DNA of 64,000 nt from LZORAL124-50-18 sp051208045 (lineage in GTDB: Bacteria; Pseudomonadota; Gammaproteobacteria; Pseudomonadales; Oleiphilaceae): the NCBI GenBank assembly GCA_051208045.1, contig JBPJFY010000011.1:62001-126000 (forward strand), written 5' to 3'. Each line of letters opens with the position of its first letter. Position 1 is the stretch's first letter. The notes beneath the pieces were generated by a model that was not told the DNA's origin, made no database searches, and was given only the letters and a program-made list of their open reading frames with translations. This document shows positions 25,410-33,769 of the stretch, piece after piece. Both the position numbers and the translations under genes were made by a program.

Positions 25410-28187
25410 ATGAAAGCCAATGGTTTTGCTTCTTTTGTTAACCTGCTGATCCTTCCCCTGCTTTCACTCATCACACTGCTTGTTCACTCGCCAAGTGCTG
25501 CTGCAGCCTGTTCGGCGAGTTCCACCACCTGGGTGCAGAAATCCTACATATCCTACTATGGCCGGCCCGGCGACCCTGCTGGCATCGATTACTGGGCCTG
25601 CCGAATGGATGATGAGGGCGGCAATCTGAGCAACATTATTGATGCCTTCGGCGTCTCCGCTGAATTTACGGATCGCTATGGCACCTTATCCAACAGTGAA
25701 CTGATCGATTCGATTTACCGACAAATGTTTAACCGTGACCCGGACGCTGCCGGCAAGCAATGGTACCTGGACGAACTCACGTCGGGACGCATGAACCTGC
25801 AAACCATCACCCTCAATGTGCTCAGCGGCGCAACGGGAACCGACCAGGCCATTGTGGCCAATAAACTCCAGCTGGCTGACTACTTTTCCAATGCCCTCTC
25901 TGCGGGGAGCGTGACTTACCGGGATATCGATCTGGCCAAATCAGTCCTCGACATCGTTGATGAAGAAGAGAGCAGCCTCACACAAGCACAAACATCCGCA
26001 GATTTGCTGGTCAATCTTTGGGCAACACTCAATGCCCAGAATAGCGCGTTCTGCTCGAATACTTGCTCCTTTGCTAAAGATGGTGCCTGCGATGACGCGG
26101 GTGAAGGGGCCCAATACCGCGTGTGTAATATTGGCACTGACTGTTCTGACTGCGGTATGCGCGTGGTGTATGCTCCCTGTAACGACTACTGTGCTTACGC
26201 CAAAGACGGCGTTTGTGACGATGGCGGGAGTAACTCGGAATACAATTATTGTACGCTCGGCTCAGACTGTTCCGATTGTGGCAGCCGTGACGAGCTGATT
26301 CCTCCCCCTGATCCCGAACCCGAACCTGAACCTGAGCCAAATCCTGGTGATGGCGGTTCTGACCCGGAAGATCCCCCGGCATCCTCCGATCTCCCGGAGG
26401 TAGGTATCGCAGTTGTTACCGACAGTAAAAACAACAAAGCGGTCACGGCCATCAACCGAATGGGTGAAGGTTACGCGGTCTTGTTTGACGGTACGAAACC
26501 GATCGGCAATGACGCTATATTAGGCGCGGTCTATCAAACTCCGGAGGGTACCATCGCGACCATCGAGTTCAACGCTTCTGGCCAAGCCACTCGCATGGAA
26601 GTAGAAGGATCTGTTTTCATCTACTCCAATTACACTTCCGGCACCGTTGATATATCGATTACCCATGCTGACGGCTCGACGGAAAACCATCCGTCCGTAC
26701 CGCTCATCGCAGGCACCACAAATCAAGAGTTCATTCGTCGTGTTGCTGGCAGAGGATTCAAACAACTCGATGATGGCCAAGAGGTAGCAACCTTTGCCAT
26801 GGGCTTTATTGGTACTTCCATCAGCATCGTCGTCTGTGCCTCAGCCGTGGCTGGATCAGGCGGTGCTGGCGCACTGCTGACACTCAGCTGTATCAACGCC
26901 GTTGCCGGCGCGGTGGGCACGGCCCTGGGTAACCAATACGTTGGTGCGACGTCTTCCTCCGTAGATATCGTCAGCAGTCTTGCTGCCGGGGATAAAGCCA
27001 GCCTGGTATCCGGCCTTTTTGGTGCGACATCTACTCTGCTGGGCTGGGAGAGCGATCAGGTTGTTCTCAAGGCAGCGATCACTGGGCAAGTGCATGCACT
27101 AGCCACCCACGAGCCATTGAGCCAAAACGAAGAAGTCGAAACTTTGGTGTTAGTGGATTCCACCGATGGAGACGAATCGATCGAAACCAATTCCAATGAT
27201 CATTTTATCTTGAGCAAATTGGTCGGTCCCGGCTCTCATACGGTTCGATTTGAAGCCAGGGGCTATATCACGAAAGAATACGTGGTCGCAATTTCAGATG
27301 ACGCCGTTACCGTCGGTGAAAAAGGAACGGCTCCGGGCGAAGCCACCCGAGTGATCAAAGAGATCCGCCCCACATCGAAGAATAAACCGGTTTTGCTCTG
27401 GCTTGTACCAGAACTGGAAAAAGCCCCCAGGATTAAAGGGCATGTCGTGTGGCCAAGGCAGAAGAAAGGCGGATTCACTGAAACGGAAATCGTCAGAGGC
27501 GGTCAAGTGTGGTTAGAGGATGCAGGCAGCGGAGCCAAAGCTGCGTGGTTTGCCCAAGCCACAGTTGCATCCAGCGACATCAGTGAACATGGTATCGGAT
27601 ACTACGAGCTTTACCTTCCGCGAAAAAGCGGTAACTACGTGCTGAAATTGCAACAGAACGAGGTTTGCTTTCAAAATGTCGATATCCCGGTGAGTATCTC
27701 GGGTTCAACAGCATCCCAGAACGTCTCTTTTGACGTACCCAAAGCCGCTTTTCGAGATGCCGAAACGTTGAATTTCAGTTTCAATAGTGGAGCATCCATA
27801 GATCTGGATATCCCCGTAATTTCCGTCTACAACGGCAGATTCAGTGGAACCATCACACCGAATGAAGAGCTAATTTCGTATACCTACCCCTATGAAAGCT
27901 GTTCTGAAGAAGGCTGCGTCACTGAAATCGCCAGTGTTGAGCTCGAATGTTCCGTGGTTGACTTTCACATTAACTTACAGGACGGCGCCGGTACCCTCGA
28001 ATCGGACGGTGAATCTCTGCCCGTTGAAATTGGCCAGTGTGGTGAAATCAACGACACCGCTTACAATGTCACCTATCAAGGTAGCCTATGGAACGGCGGC
28101 ACGCTGGAAGACCGAGATATGGAACCCGGAGCGAGCAGAGAAACGGGCTGCTCCGGGCGGTGGACCTTCCCCATACTCCAGCAATGA
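25410..28187 (+). CDS. Secreted DUF4214 protein with paired Cys-rich modules, paralogue A
   Basis: A 925-residue exported protein. Signal peptide about 1-34 (AAAA then ACS). A DUF4214-like domain (about 45-175, with IDSIYRQMFNRDPDAAGKQWYL read in shorter pieces) is followed by two Cys-rich modules of about 38 residues (about 212-288, each CxxxC...KDG-CDD-G...C...DCSDCG), which resemble small metal- or disulfide-bonded knots. A proline/acidic linker (about 292-325) leads to a large beta-rich region, a Gly/Ala-rich hydrophobic stretch (about 470-510) and a C-terminal Ig/carboxypeptidase-regulatory-like domain (about 670-790). No enzymatic motif was recognised. AGGAG precedes the ATG. The paralogue follows after a terminator. 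Confidence 0.85.
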   Translation: MKANGFASFVNLLILPLLSLITLLVHSPSAAAACSASSTTWVQKSYISYYGRPGDPAGIDYWACRMDDEGGNLSNIIDAFGVSAEFTDRYGTLSNSELIDSIYRQMFNRDPDAAGKQWYLDELTSGRMNLQTITLNVLSGATGTDQAIVANKLQLADYFSNALSAGSVTYRDIDLAKSVLDIVDEEESSLTQAQTSADLLVNLWATLNAQNSAFCSNTCSFAKDGACDDAGEGAQYRVCNIGTDCSDCGMRVVYAPCNDYCAYAKDGVCDDGGSNSEYNYCTLGSDCSDCGSRDELIPPPDPEPEPEPEPNPGDGGSDPEDPPASSDLPEVGIAVVTDSKNNKAVTAINRMGEGYAVLFDGTKPIGNDAILGAVYQTPEGTIATIEFNASGQATRMEVEGSVFIYSNYTSGTVDISITHADGSTENHPSVPLIAGTTNQEFIRRVAGRGFKQLDDGQEVATFAMGFIGTSISIVVCASAVAGSGGAGALLTLSCINAVAGAVGTALGNQYVGATSSSVDIVSSLAAGDKASLVSGLFGATSTLLGWESDQVVLKAAITGQVHALATHEPLSQNEEVETLVLVDSTDGDESIETNSNDHFILSKLVGPGSHTVRFEARGYITKEYVVAISDDAVTVGEKGTAPGEATRVIKEIRPTSKNKPVLLWLVPELEKAPRIKGHVVWPRQKKGGFTETEIVRGGQVWLEDAGSGAKAAWFAQATVASSDISEHGIGYYELYLPRKSGNYVLKLQQNEVCFQNVDIPVSISGSTASQNVSFDVPKAAFRDAETLNFSFNSGASIDLDIPVISVYNGRFSGTITPNEELISYTYPYESCSEEGCVTEIASVELECSVVDFHINLQDGAGTLESDGESLPVEIGQCGEINDTAYNVTYQGSLWNGGTLEDRDMEPGASRETGCSGRWTFPILQQ
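25527..25931 (+). repeat. Near-identical segment shared with 28503-28907, copy 1
   Basis: About 405 bases covering the DUF4214 region are almost identical to 28503-28907. I counted about seven differences by eye, nearly all silent. Sequence on both sides diverges to a clearly lower level. Equal lengths and sharp edges point to gene conversion. Confidence 0.85.
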
Positions 28188-28195
28188 GTATCCTT

Positions 28196-28232
28196 GGAAG
28201 ATAAAACAGGCCGTGTGCCCGTTTTATCTTCC
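28196..28232 (+). terminator. Long intrinsic terminator after paralogue A
   Basis: GGAAGATAAAAC pairs perfectly with GTTTTATCTTCC, then one A/C mismatch, GGC/GCC and a 5-base loop. TTTGTTTT follows. It separates the two DUF4214 genes, so each is its own transcription unit. Confidence 0.88.
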
Positions 28233-28285
28233 TTTGTTTTATACCGTTTGGAGCACATAAAGCGCTCTCTTGAATAAAATTGTTT

Positions 28286-28347
28286 CTCGTCAAAGCAGAT
28301 AACACCAAATAGGTAGAAAATTACAAGACAGAAAGGATGCACGTTGA
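28286..28347 (+). promoter_or_regulatory. Conserved 62-base 5' box, copy 2
   Basis: The second copy of the upstream block at 25309-25370, of the same length and ending 39 bases before the ATG of paralogue B. The spacer bases between the identical runs have changed while the runs themselves have not, which suggests selection on the conserved parts. Confidence 0.55.
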
Positions 28348-28385
28348 CGTCAGGATGCCGAATCACCCCCGTTCAGGAGTGCTGC

Positions 28386-31178
28386 ATGGTCACCAGTGAA
28401 TTACGCTCGTTTTTCGCTTTACTCATTCCCACATTACTTTCAACCCTTATCACCCTACTCTCTTCACCCCTGGCTTTGGCTGCCTGTTCAGCCGGTTCAA
28501 ACACCTGGGTGCAGAAATCCTATATATCCTACTATGGCCGACCCGGCGACCCTGCTGGCATCGACTACTGGGCCTGCCGAATGGATGATGAGGGCGGCAA
28601 TCTGAGCAACATTATTGATGCCTTCGGCGTCTCCGCTGAGTTTACGGATCGCTATGGCACCTTATCCAACAGTGAACTGATCGATTCGATTTACCGACAA
28701 ATGTTTAACCGTGACCCGGACGCTGCCGGCAAGCAATGGTACCTGGACGAACTCACGTCGGGACGCATGAACCTGCAAACCATCACCCTCAATGTGCTCA
28801 GCGGCGCAACGGGAACCGACCAGACCATTGTGGCCAATAAACTCCAGCTGGCTGACTACTTTTCCAATGCACTCTCTGCGGGGAGCGTGACTTACCGGGA
28901 TATTGATCCCGCCAAAGGCGTGCTCGAAATTGTGGATGAGAGCAGTGACAGCGTCACTCGAGCGATGACCGCATCCGACCTGCTGGTCGCCTTATGGAAG
29001 AATCCCGGCACGGACTCCGCTTATTGCGATAATACGTGCGGCTATCCACGTGATGGCGCTTGCGATGATGGCGGTACCCATTCTGATTACGCGGTGTGTA
29101 ACCTGGGTTCAGACTGCGCGGACTGTGGAATGCGCACTGCCAATACTGCCTGCAATGAAGGTTGCCGGTTCACCTCAGATGGCCAATGTGACGATGGCGG
29201 CACAGGGGCCGCCTACAGTGTGTGTGCACTCGGTTCCGACTGCAACGACTGTGGTGACCGTACCGCCGAGATCCCGCAACCTGATCCGGACCCAGAGCCA
29301 GACCCGGACACTGGCGACGATCCTCAGAACGTAACGGACTCAACCATTGTTGCCTCACCGACAGATTACGCGCTGCCAGAAACCAAAGTGAACATCATAA
29401 CGGACCCCAAAAACAATAAAGCCGTGACGGTAAACAACGAACTTGGCGAGGCCTTTTACGTAATTTTTGATGGCAGCCAACCCGTGGGTGCTGATGCCCT
29501 GCTCGGAGCAGTTTATGAGGGATCGGATGGCGCACTGATCCTGATAGAGTTTGACACGCTGGGCCAGATTATACGGATGGAGTCCGATGGCACCGTGTTT
29601 ACCTACTCAAATCATACGGGATCAACTGTAGACGTCACGATCACGTACTCAGATGGCAGACAAGAGACGCATTCACAAGTGAGCATGATGGTAAGTGCAC
29701 TCAACATGCAGTCCCATGAAATTAAATTCGTGAACGCTCACAGATTTACCGCCAATGAACCCTCTATGGCCGCCTACGCTATCGGCGTCGTTGGAACCAG
29801 TGTTGGCATTTTCCTCTGCGGATCGCAGGCGATTGCGACCGGTGGTATTACTGCTCCCATTGCCGTAGGTTGTGCCAGCGCCGTCATGGGGTTTGCGAGC
29901 GTATATAATGACAGCTCTGCTTTGGGCTATGGCTCCGCCGGGGTTGACCTCGCTGCGGGCGTTCTCACCAAAGATCCAAAATCCATTGCCACGGGCATCG
30001 CTGGGGTCGTTTCCGGATTGTTGGGCTGGCCGACAACGGAAACCACACTCAAAGCCAGAGTCGCAGGAGAGATCTATACGACCAATGGCAACGGTATGAT
30101 CCGCGAAGACAACGCACAAACCTGGGTTAAAATATTCTCCTCCGAAGGCAACAGTGAGCACAAAGTCACCGCAAACAGGCCGTTTAGTATCGACAGAAAA
30201 TTTGGCGCAGGAAGCCACACCATTCGCTTCGAATCCGAAGGATACATTGTGAAGGAATACACCATCGCTGTCTCGGATGGCGTCGTCGGTGCGGGTGAGC
30301 TGGGAACCGCACCCAATGAGCCAACAAAATCCGTCAGCCAGATCCGCCCATCTTCTATCGAAAAGGCCATCGTCCTCTACCTGATCCCTGAACTGGAACC
30401 CGCGCCCAAAATCAAGGGTCACGTCGTCTGGCCAAGAAAGAATGAAGAGGGAGGAAACGAAACCGAAAGGGTAAAAGGCGGGTTAGTGTGGCTTGAGGAT
30501 CCCAGCACGGGTGCCAAGTCTACCTGGTTCACTCATTCTTATGTGGCATCAAGCAATGATGGCGCAAATGGTCGCGGTTACTATGAGATGTTTCTGCCGC
30601 ATAAAAAAGGCAACTACGTGCTCAAACTCAAGCAAAGCGAAGTCTGCTTCCAGAATGTGGATGTGCCCATCAGCATCAGCGGATCAACGGCCACCCAGAA
30701 CGTTTCGTTCGACGTACCCAATGCCAGCTTCAGAGACGCGGAAACACTCAACTTCACCTACGCTCTTGAGGCGCAGTTTGAGGTGGACATTCCTGTAATT
30801 TCCGTATACAACGGTACGTTTTCCGGTTCCGGAACGCCTTCAATTCAAAGTATCACCTACACAGCGGAACGCTGCAACTGGATTGAAACCGACGGGGGAA
30901 CGACATGCGAACTCTACGACGCCACGGTTTCCATGGATTGTGAGTCGTTTAATGTCTCACTGACCCTCGAAGATGGTGCCGGTGGCATTTCCGCCTGGGA
31001 CGACTCAACAGAAGCCAGCGTGGGACAGTGCGGTGAATTTGTTGGGGGTACCTGGGGGGTAGAGTGGGATGGAAGGCTTTTCTCCGGGGGCAACTACCGA
31101 CAAGACTATCCCTTCGAAGCCAAGGAAACGGGTACTGGATGTTACGGAACCTGGTCCTTCCCTCTGCTTCAGCAATAA
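28386..31178 (+). CDS. Secreted DUF4214 protein with paired Cys-rich modules, paralogue B
   Basis: A 930-residue paralogue of the upstream protein with the same order: signal peptide (about 1-32), DUF4214-like domain, two Cys-rich modules (CDNTCGYPRDGACDDGG and CNEGCRFTSDGQCDDGG types), acidic proline linker (PDPDPEPDPDTGDD), a beta-rich region, a Gly/Ala-rich hydrophobic segment and a C-terminal Ig-like domain. The first domain is nearly identical to paralogue A, while the central part (around the acidic linker and hydrophobic segment) is much more diverged. I start at 28386 with AGGAG 7 bases upstream; the ATG-like start at 28344 is inside the conserved leader box. Probably surface-exposed or released. 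Function unknown. Confidence 0.85.
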   Translation: MVTSELRSFFALLIPTLLSTLITLLSSPLALAACSAGSNTWVQKSYISYYGRPGDPAGIDYWACRMDDEGGNLSNIIDAFGVSAEFTDRYGTLSNSELIDSIYRQMFNRDPDAAGKQWYLDELTSGRMNLQTITLNVLSGATGTDQTIVANKLQLADYFSNALSAGSVTYRDIDPAKGVLEIVDESSDSVTRAMTASDLLVALWKNPGTDSAYCDNTCGYPRDGACDDGGTHSDYAVCNLGSDCADCGMRTANTACNEGCRFTSDGQCDDGGTGAAYSVCALGSDCNDCGDRTAEIPQPDPDPEPDPDTGDDPQNVTDSTIVASPTDYALPETKVNIITDPKNNKAVTVNNELGEAFYVIFDGSQPVGADALLGAVYEGSDGALILIEFDTLGQIIRMESDGTVFTYSNHTGSTVDVTITYSDGRQETHSQVSMMVSALNMQSHEIKFVNAHRFTANEPSMAAYAIGVVGTSVGIFLCGSQAIATGGITAPIAVGCASAVMGFASVYNDSSALGYGSAGVDLAAGVLTKDPKSIATGIAGVVSGLLGWPTTETTLKARVAGEIYTTNGNGMIREDNAQTWVKIFSSEGNSEHKVTANRPFSIDRKFGAGSHTIRFESEGYIVKEYTIAVSDGVVGAGELGTAPNEPTKSVSQIRPSSIEKAIVLYLIPELEPAPKIKGHVVWPRKNEEGGNETERVKGGLVWLEDPSTGAKSTWFTHSYVASSNDGANGRGYYEMFLPHKKGNYVLKLKQSEVCFQNVDVPISISGSTATQNVSFDVPNASFRDAETLNFTYALEAQFEVDIPVISVYNGTFSGSGTPSIQSITYTAERCNWIETDGGTTCELYDATVSMDCESFNVSLTLEDGAGGISAWDDSTEASVGQCGEFVGGTWGVEWDGRLFSGGNYRQDYPFEAKETGTGCYGTWSFPLLQQ
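28503..28907 (+). repeat. Near-identical segment shared with 25527-25931, copy 2
   Basis: The counterpart of the segment described at 25527-25931. It begins at the codons for the first conserved Trp-Val-Gln of the mature protein and ends just after the DUF4214 region. Confidence 0.85.
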
Positions 31179-31200
31179 CGGAAACAAATACGACAATGTA

Positions 31201-31223
31201 AAAACGGGCACAACGCCCGTTTT
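31201..31223 (+). terminator. Terminator after paralogue B
   Basis: AAAACGGGC-ACAAC-GCCCGTTTT, a perfect 9-bp stem with a 5-base loop, 22 bases after the stop. The A and T runs make it symmetrical. The next gene starts 25 bases later, so some readthrough is possible. Confidence 0.85.
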
Positions 31224-31247
31224 CCACGTTTATGCAAAGGATGTTGA

Positions 31248-31952
31248 ATGAAAAGAAACCAATGGCTACCAATCGACGGTTTGCCCGAGCTTTATGTCGG
31301 CCAATACGTCGTGCCCAATTTCGCCTCCAACTCGGTGGTTCTGCGTGTTGCACCTCAGGTGTTTACCATTGTCAGCCCCGGTAAGTCCCTGCTCGACGAT
31401 TGGCCGAAAGAATGGCCGAGACAACACATCCAGATCAACCTGGTCATGCCGAACAGTTATCACTACATGGGCGTTGCTGCCTGGCGGGAAGCATTCCCGA
31501 AAGCGGCGTTGTATGCCAGCGAAAAGGCCATACCGCGGCTGGCGAAAAAAGGGATCACCCACATTCGGGCGGCTGAACGCTGTCCGGTCCCCCTGTCAGC
31601 GGGTTACCAGGTGGTGGTCCCGCCCGGGCACCGGGGTGGCGACCTCTGGATAACCAAATCCACCGGAGAACAGCGCGTCTGGATCACTTGCGACAGTTTT
31701 CAATCCTACGAACGATATTCCAACCAACCTATCGCACGGATGATGCAAAAATTGATGGATACCGCACCGGGACTCAAGATGAGTCAAGTGGTTAAATGGT
31801 TGTTACTGGACGACCGCACTGCGTTTAAAACCTGGGCCCTCAGGCAAGTTCAAGCCGATCGGCCGAATGTACTTATCCCCAGCCATGGAGAGGTGCTCTC
31901 CGGCGATTCGCTCTCAAAGGATCTCCAAGCACTTCTTGATGGTCGGCTCTAA
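31248..31952 (+). CDS. DUF4336-like protein (degenerate metallo-beta-lactamase fold)
   Basis: A 234-residue cytosolic protein without a signal peptide. The pattern resembles DUF4336: an opening LPELYVGQYVVPNF, a strand VFTIVSPGKSLLDDW, INLVMPNSYHYMGVAAWREAFPKA in shorter pieces, and a late PSHGEVLSGD. These correspond to strands and loops of a metallo-beta-lactamase fold in which the usual HxHxDH metal motif has been lost, so hydrolase activity is doubtful. AAGGA lies 6 bases before the ATG at 31248. It lies between the DUF4214 paralogue and the convergent phosphatase/kinase gene with 15 bases to spare. Role unknown. Confidence 0.6.
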   Translation: MKRNQWLPIDGLPELYVGQYVVPNFASNSVVLRVAPQVFTIVSPGKSLLDDWPKEWPRQHIQINLVMPNSYHYMGVAAWREAFPKAALYASEKAIPRLAKKGITHIRAAERCPVPLSAGYQVVVPPGHRGGDLWITKSTGEQRVWITCDSFQSYERYSNQPIARMMQKLMDTAPGLKMSQVVKWLLLDDRTAFKTWALRQVQADRPNVLIPSHGEVLSGDSLSKDLQALLDGRL

Positions 31953-31967
31953 ATCCGGTGCAGATGC

Positions 31968-33689
31968 TTATCGGAACACCAAATACAACAAATACAAATT
32001 CACTGCGAACAAAACGCCGGAAATCCACTGCCAGGCGAGCACGGGGTTCTTGTCCAGCAAAGGCTGCACCTGAATTTTTCGCAGAAACTCCGGATTCGGT
32101 TTGCTGAGATCAAAACAGAACTCGGACATCACCTGGTATCGGTCTTTCACGTTGGGAGCGATCGCTTTGGCGAAAGTTTTATCAATCCAATCCGGCAAAT
32201 CGGGACGCTTCGTCAATAACGAGCGATACCGTAAATGGTTCAGCGATTTTATACGATAACTGGTCCCCAACTGCTGCTTATAGGGGAGCTCACCCGTGAG
32301 CATTTCATAGGCGATCACCCCGATCGAATACAAATCCGAAACGCCACTCCCTGCCTGCCCTAACAAATATTCCGGTGCGGTGTAATCCCGGGTTCCTGCG
32401 GGTAATTCCGTCTGAATCACCGGTTGAGCTTCGCCCAGCCCTGCCACCCGAGCCGAACCAAAATCGATGAGCCGAATCCTCCCCCGCTCATCTATCATAA
32501 TGTTTTCTGGCTTCAAGTCCTGATGCAATACATCCATCCGGTGTAATGCCCGCACCGCATTACACACCTGCTGAACGACCTGCCGCACGGCATCAATCGA
32601 CGGCTTTGGATTGTCCTGCATCCATTGGCGCAAACTTTTTCCCTGAATGTACTCACACACATGATATAAAAAACGTTTCTCCTGCCGTGGCTGGAAAATC
32701 TGCATCACGCCCGGATGACTCAACCGCCGGCCAATCCATTCTTCCCGAATAAAACTGTCCAGATACGTAGGATCATCCTTATAATTGACAGAAGGTGTTT
32801 TGACCGCCACGTACTCGCCCGACGCCATATCTTCCGCCAGGTATAACTGACTGCGATTGCTGGCATGTAACTCCTGCAAAATCCGGTAACCGTCCAGTTT
32901 ATTACCAGGCTCCAAATCTGGGGGAAACGGCAGATTCGTCAGTTGTTGGTAAACTTCTTCCTCTTCCTCAACGGCGATACTCTCCACGCGCGCAAAAGCG
33001 CAGGTCAGATTATCCTTGCTTCCTCGACTCAAGCTCTCTGCAATCACCCAATCACAGAGTCGCTGGTAATCGTTATCCAGTACAGCCAGTTTGGCCATCA
33101 TTTCTTCCGGGCCGACAAACTCATACACACCATCCGTCGCCATGAAGTACACATCCCCTGGCAACAACGATTCGCGCCGGTAATCCAGCTCCACATGCAC
33201 ATCCGCGCCGAGTGCTCTGGCCAGGAACGTTTTCTGATCAGGCATTTTCGCCAGGTGATCCCGGGTAAGCTGTTCTACCTCCTTGTCACGAATACGATAA
33301 ATTCGACTGTCACCGATATGAATGATGTGCGCCGTCGCGGATTTAAACACCAGACAGGAAAAGGTAGTCACCAGCCCATGCATGGCATCCCGATAAGTGA
33401 GCCCCTGAGAGTACAACCAGGAATTCAGGGCAGAGATAACGCGGGCAGCAGCATGTTTGACCGTCCAGCTGTCCGGCGTGCAATAGTAATCTGCCAGAAA
33501 GCTGCTCACACTCGTATGGCTGGCATCTCTTCCCGCTTCACTGCTGCTGACACCATCGGCAACAATGGCCACGATGCCTTTGTTGACCAGCGCTGAGCCT
33601 TCCGGGGATTCAAAACCCCAGGCATCCTGGTTTTCTTCTTTCACGCCTGCCGAGGTGCTGGCATTGAAATGAATGGACAATTGCTTCAT
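31968..33689 (-). CDS. PP2C phosphatase / Ser-Thr kinase fusion, membrane-anchored
   Basis: A 573-residue signalling protein with opposed activities. The N-terminal PP2C domain (about 1-245) has NQDAWG, ADGVSSSEAG and GDSRIY. The C-terminal eukaryotic-like kinase (about 270-520) has the ATP Lys in VAVKTP, the catalytic loop HQDLKPENIM and the Mg motif IDFGSAR; its glycine loop is degenerate. A membrane helix (about 550-570) ends the protein and would tether it to the inner membrane. In pseudomonads a protein of this build sits with the nitrate transporter and nirB genes, so a role in nitrate uptake or assimilation is likely but unproven. It follows the transporter gene on the same strand, 80 bases downstream with a hairpin between. 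Confidence 0.92.
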   Translation of the reverse strand: MKQLSIHFNASTSAGVKEENQDAWGFESPEGSALVNKGIVAIVADGVSSSEAGRDASHTSVSSFLADYYCTPDSWTVKHAAARVISALNSWLYSQGLTYRDAMHGLVTTFSCLVFKSATAHIIHIGDSRIYRIRDKEVEQLTRDHLAKMPDQKTFLARALGADVHVELDYRRESLLPGDVYFMATDGVYEFVGPEEMMAKLAVLDNDYQRLCDWVIAESLSRGSKDNLTCAFARVESIAVEEEEEVYQQLTNLPFPPDLEPGNKLDGYRILQELHASNRSQLYLAEDMASGEYVAVKTPSVNYKDDPTYLDSFIREEWIGRRLSHPGVMQIFQPRQEKRFLYHVCEYIQGKSLRQWMQDNPKPSIDAVRQVVQQVCNAVRALHRMDVLHQDLKPENIMIDERGRIRLIDFGSARVAGLGEAQPVIQTELPAGTRDYTAPEYLLGQAGSGVSDLYSIGVIAYEMLTGELPYKQQLGTSYRIKSLNHLRYRSLLTKRPDLPDWIDKTFAKAIAPNVKDRYQVMSEFCFDLSKPNPEFLRKIQVQPLLDKNPVLAWQWISGVLFAVNLYLLYLVFR

Positions 33690-33714
33690 GCCGCCTTACC
33701 TGATTGTACTTGGT

Positions 33715-33748
33715 TTAAAAACACGAAAGGGCAACCTAAGCTGCCCTT
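33715..33748 (-). terminator. Hairpin between transporter and phosphatase/kinase genes
   Basis: On the minus strand AAGGGCA-N8-TGCCCTT (33727-33748) is followed by TCGTGTTTTT. This looks like an intrinsic terminator inside the transcription unit, so expression of the kinase fusion may be lower than that of the transporter. Confidence 0.6.
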
Positions 33749-33769
33749 CCCCGTATGCTACCTGAGCAA

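Noticed and set aside
26306..26345. Short tandem CCGAAC/CCTGAA repeat in paralogue A
   Set aside because: It is the codon pattern of the Pro-Glu linker, not a CRISPR or regulatory repeat.
29673..30422. 249-codon minus-strand open frame inside paralogue B
   Set aside because: Antisense shadow of a gene with strong domain evidence; no ribosome site and no equivalent in paralogue A.
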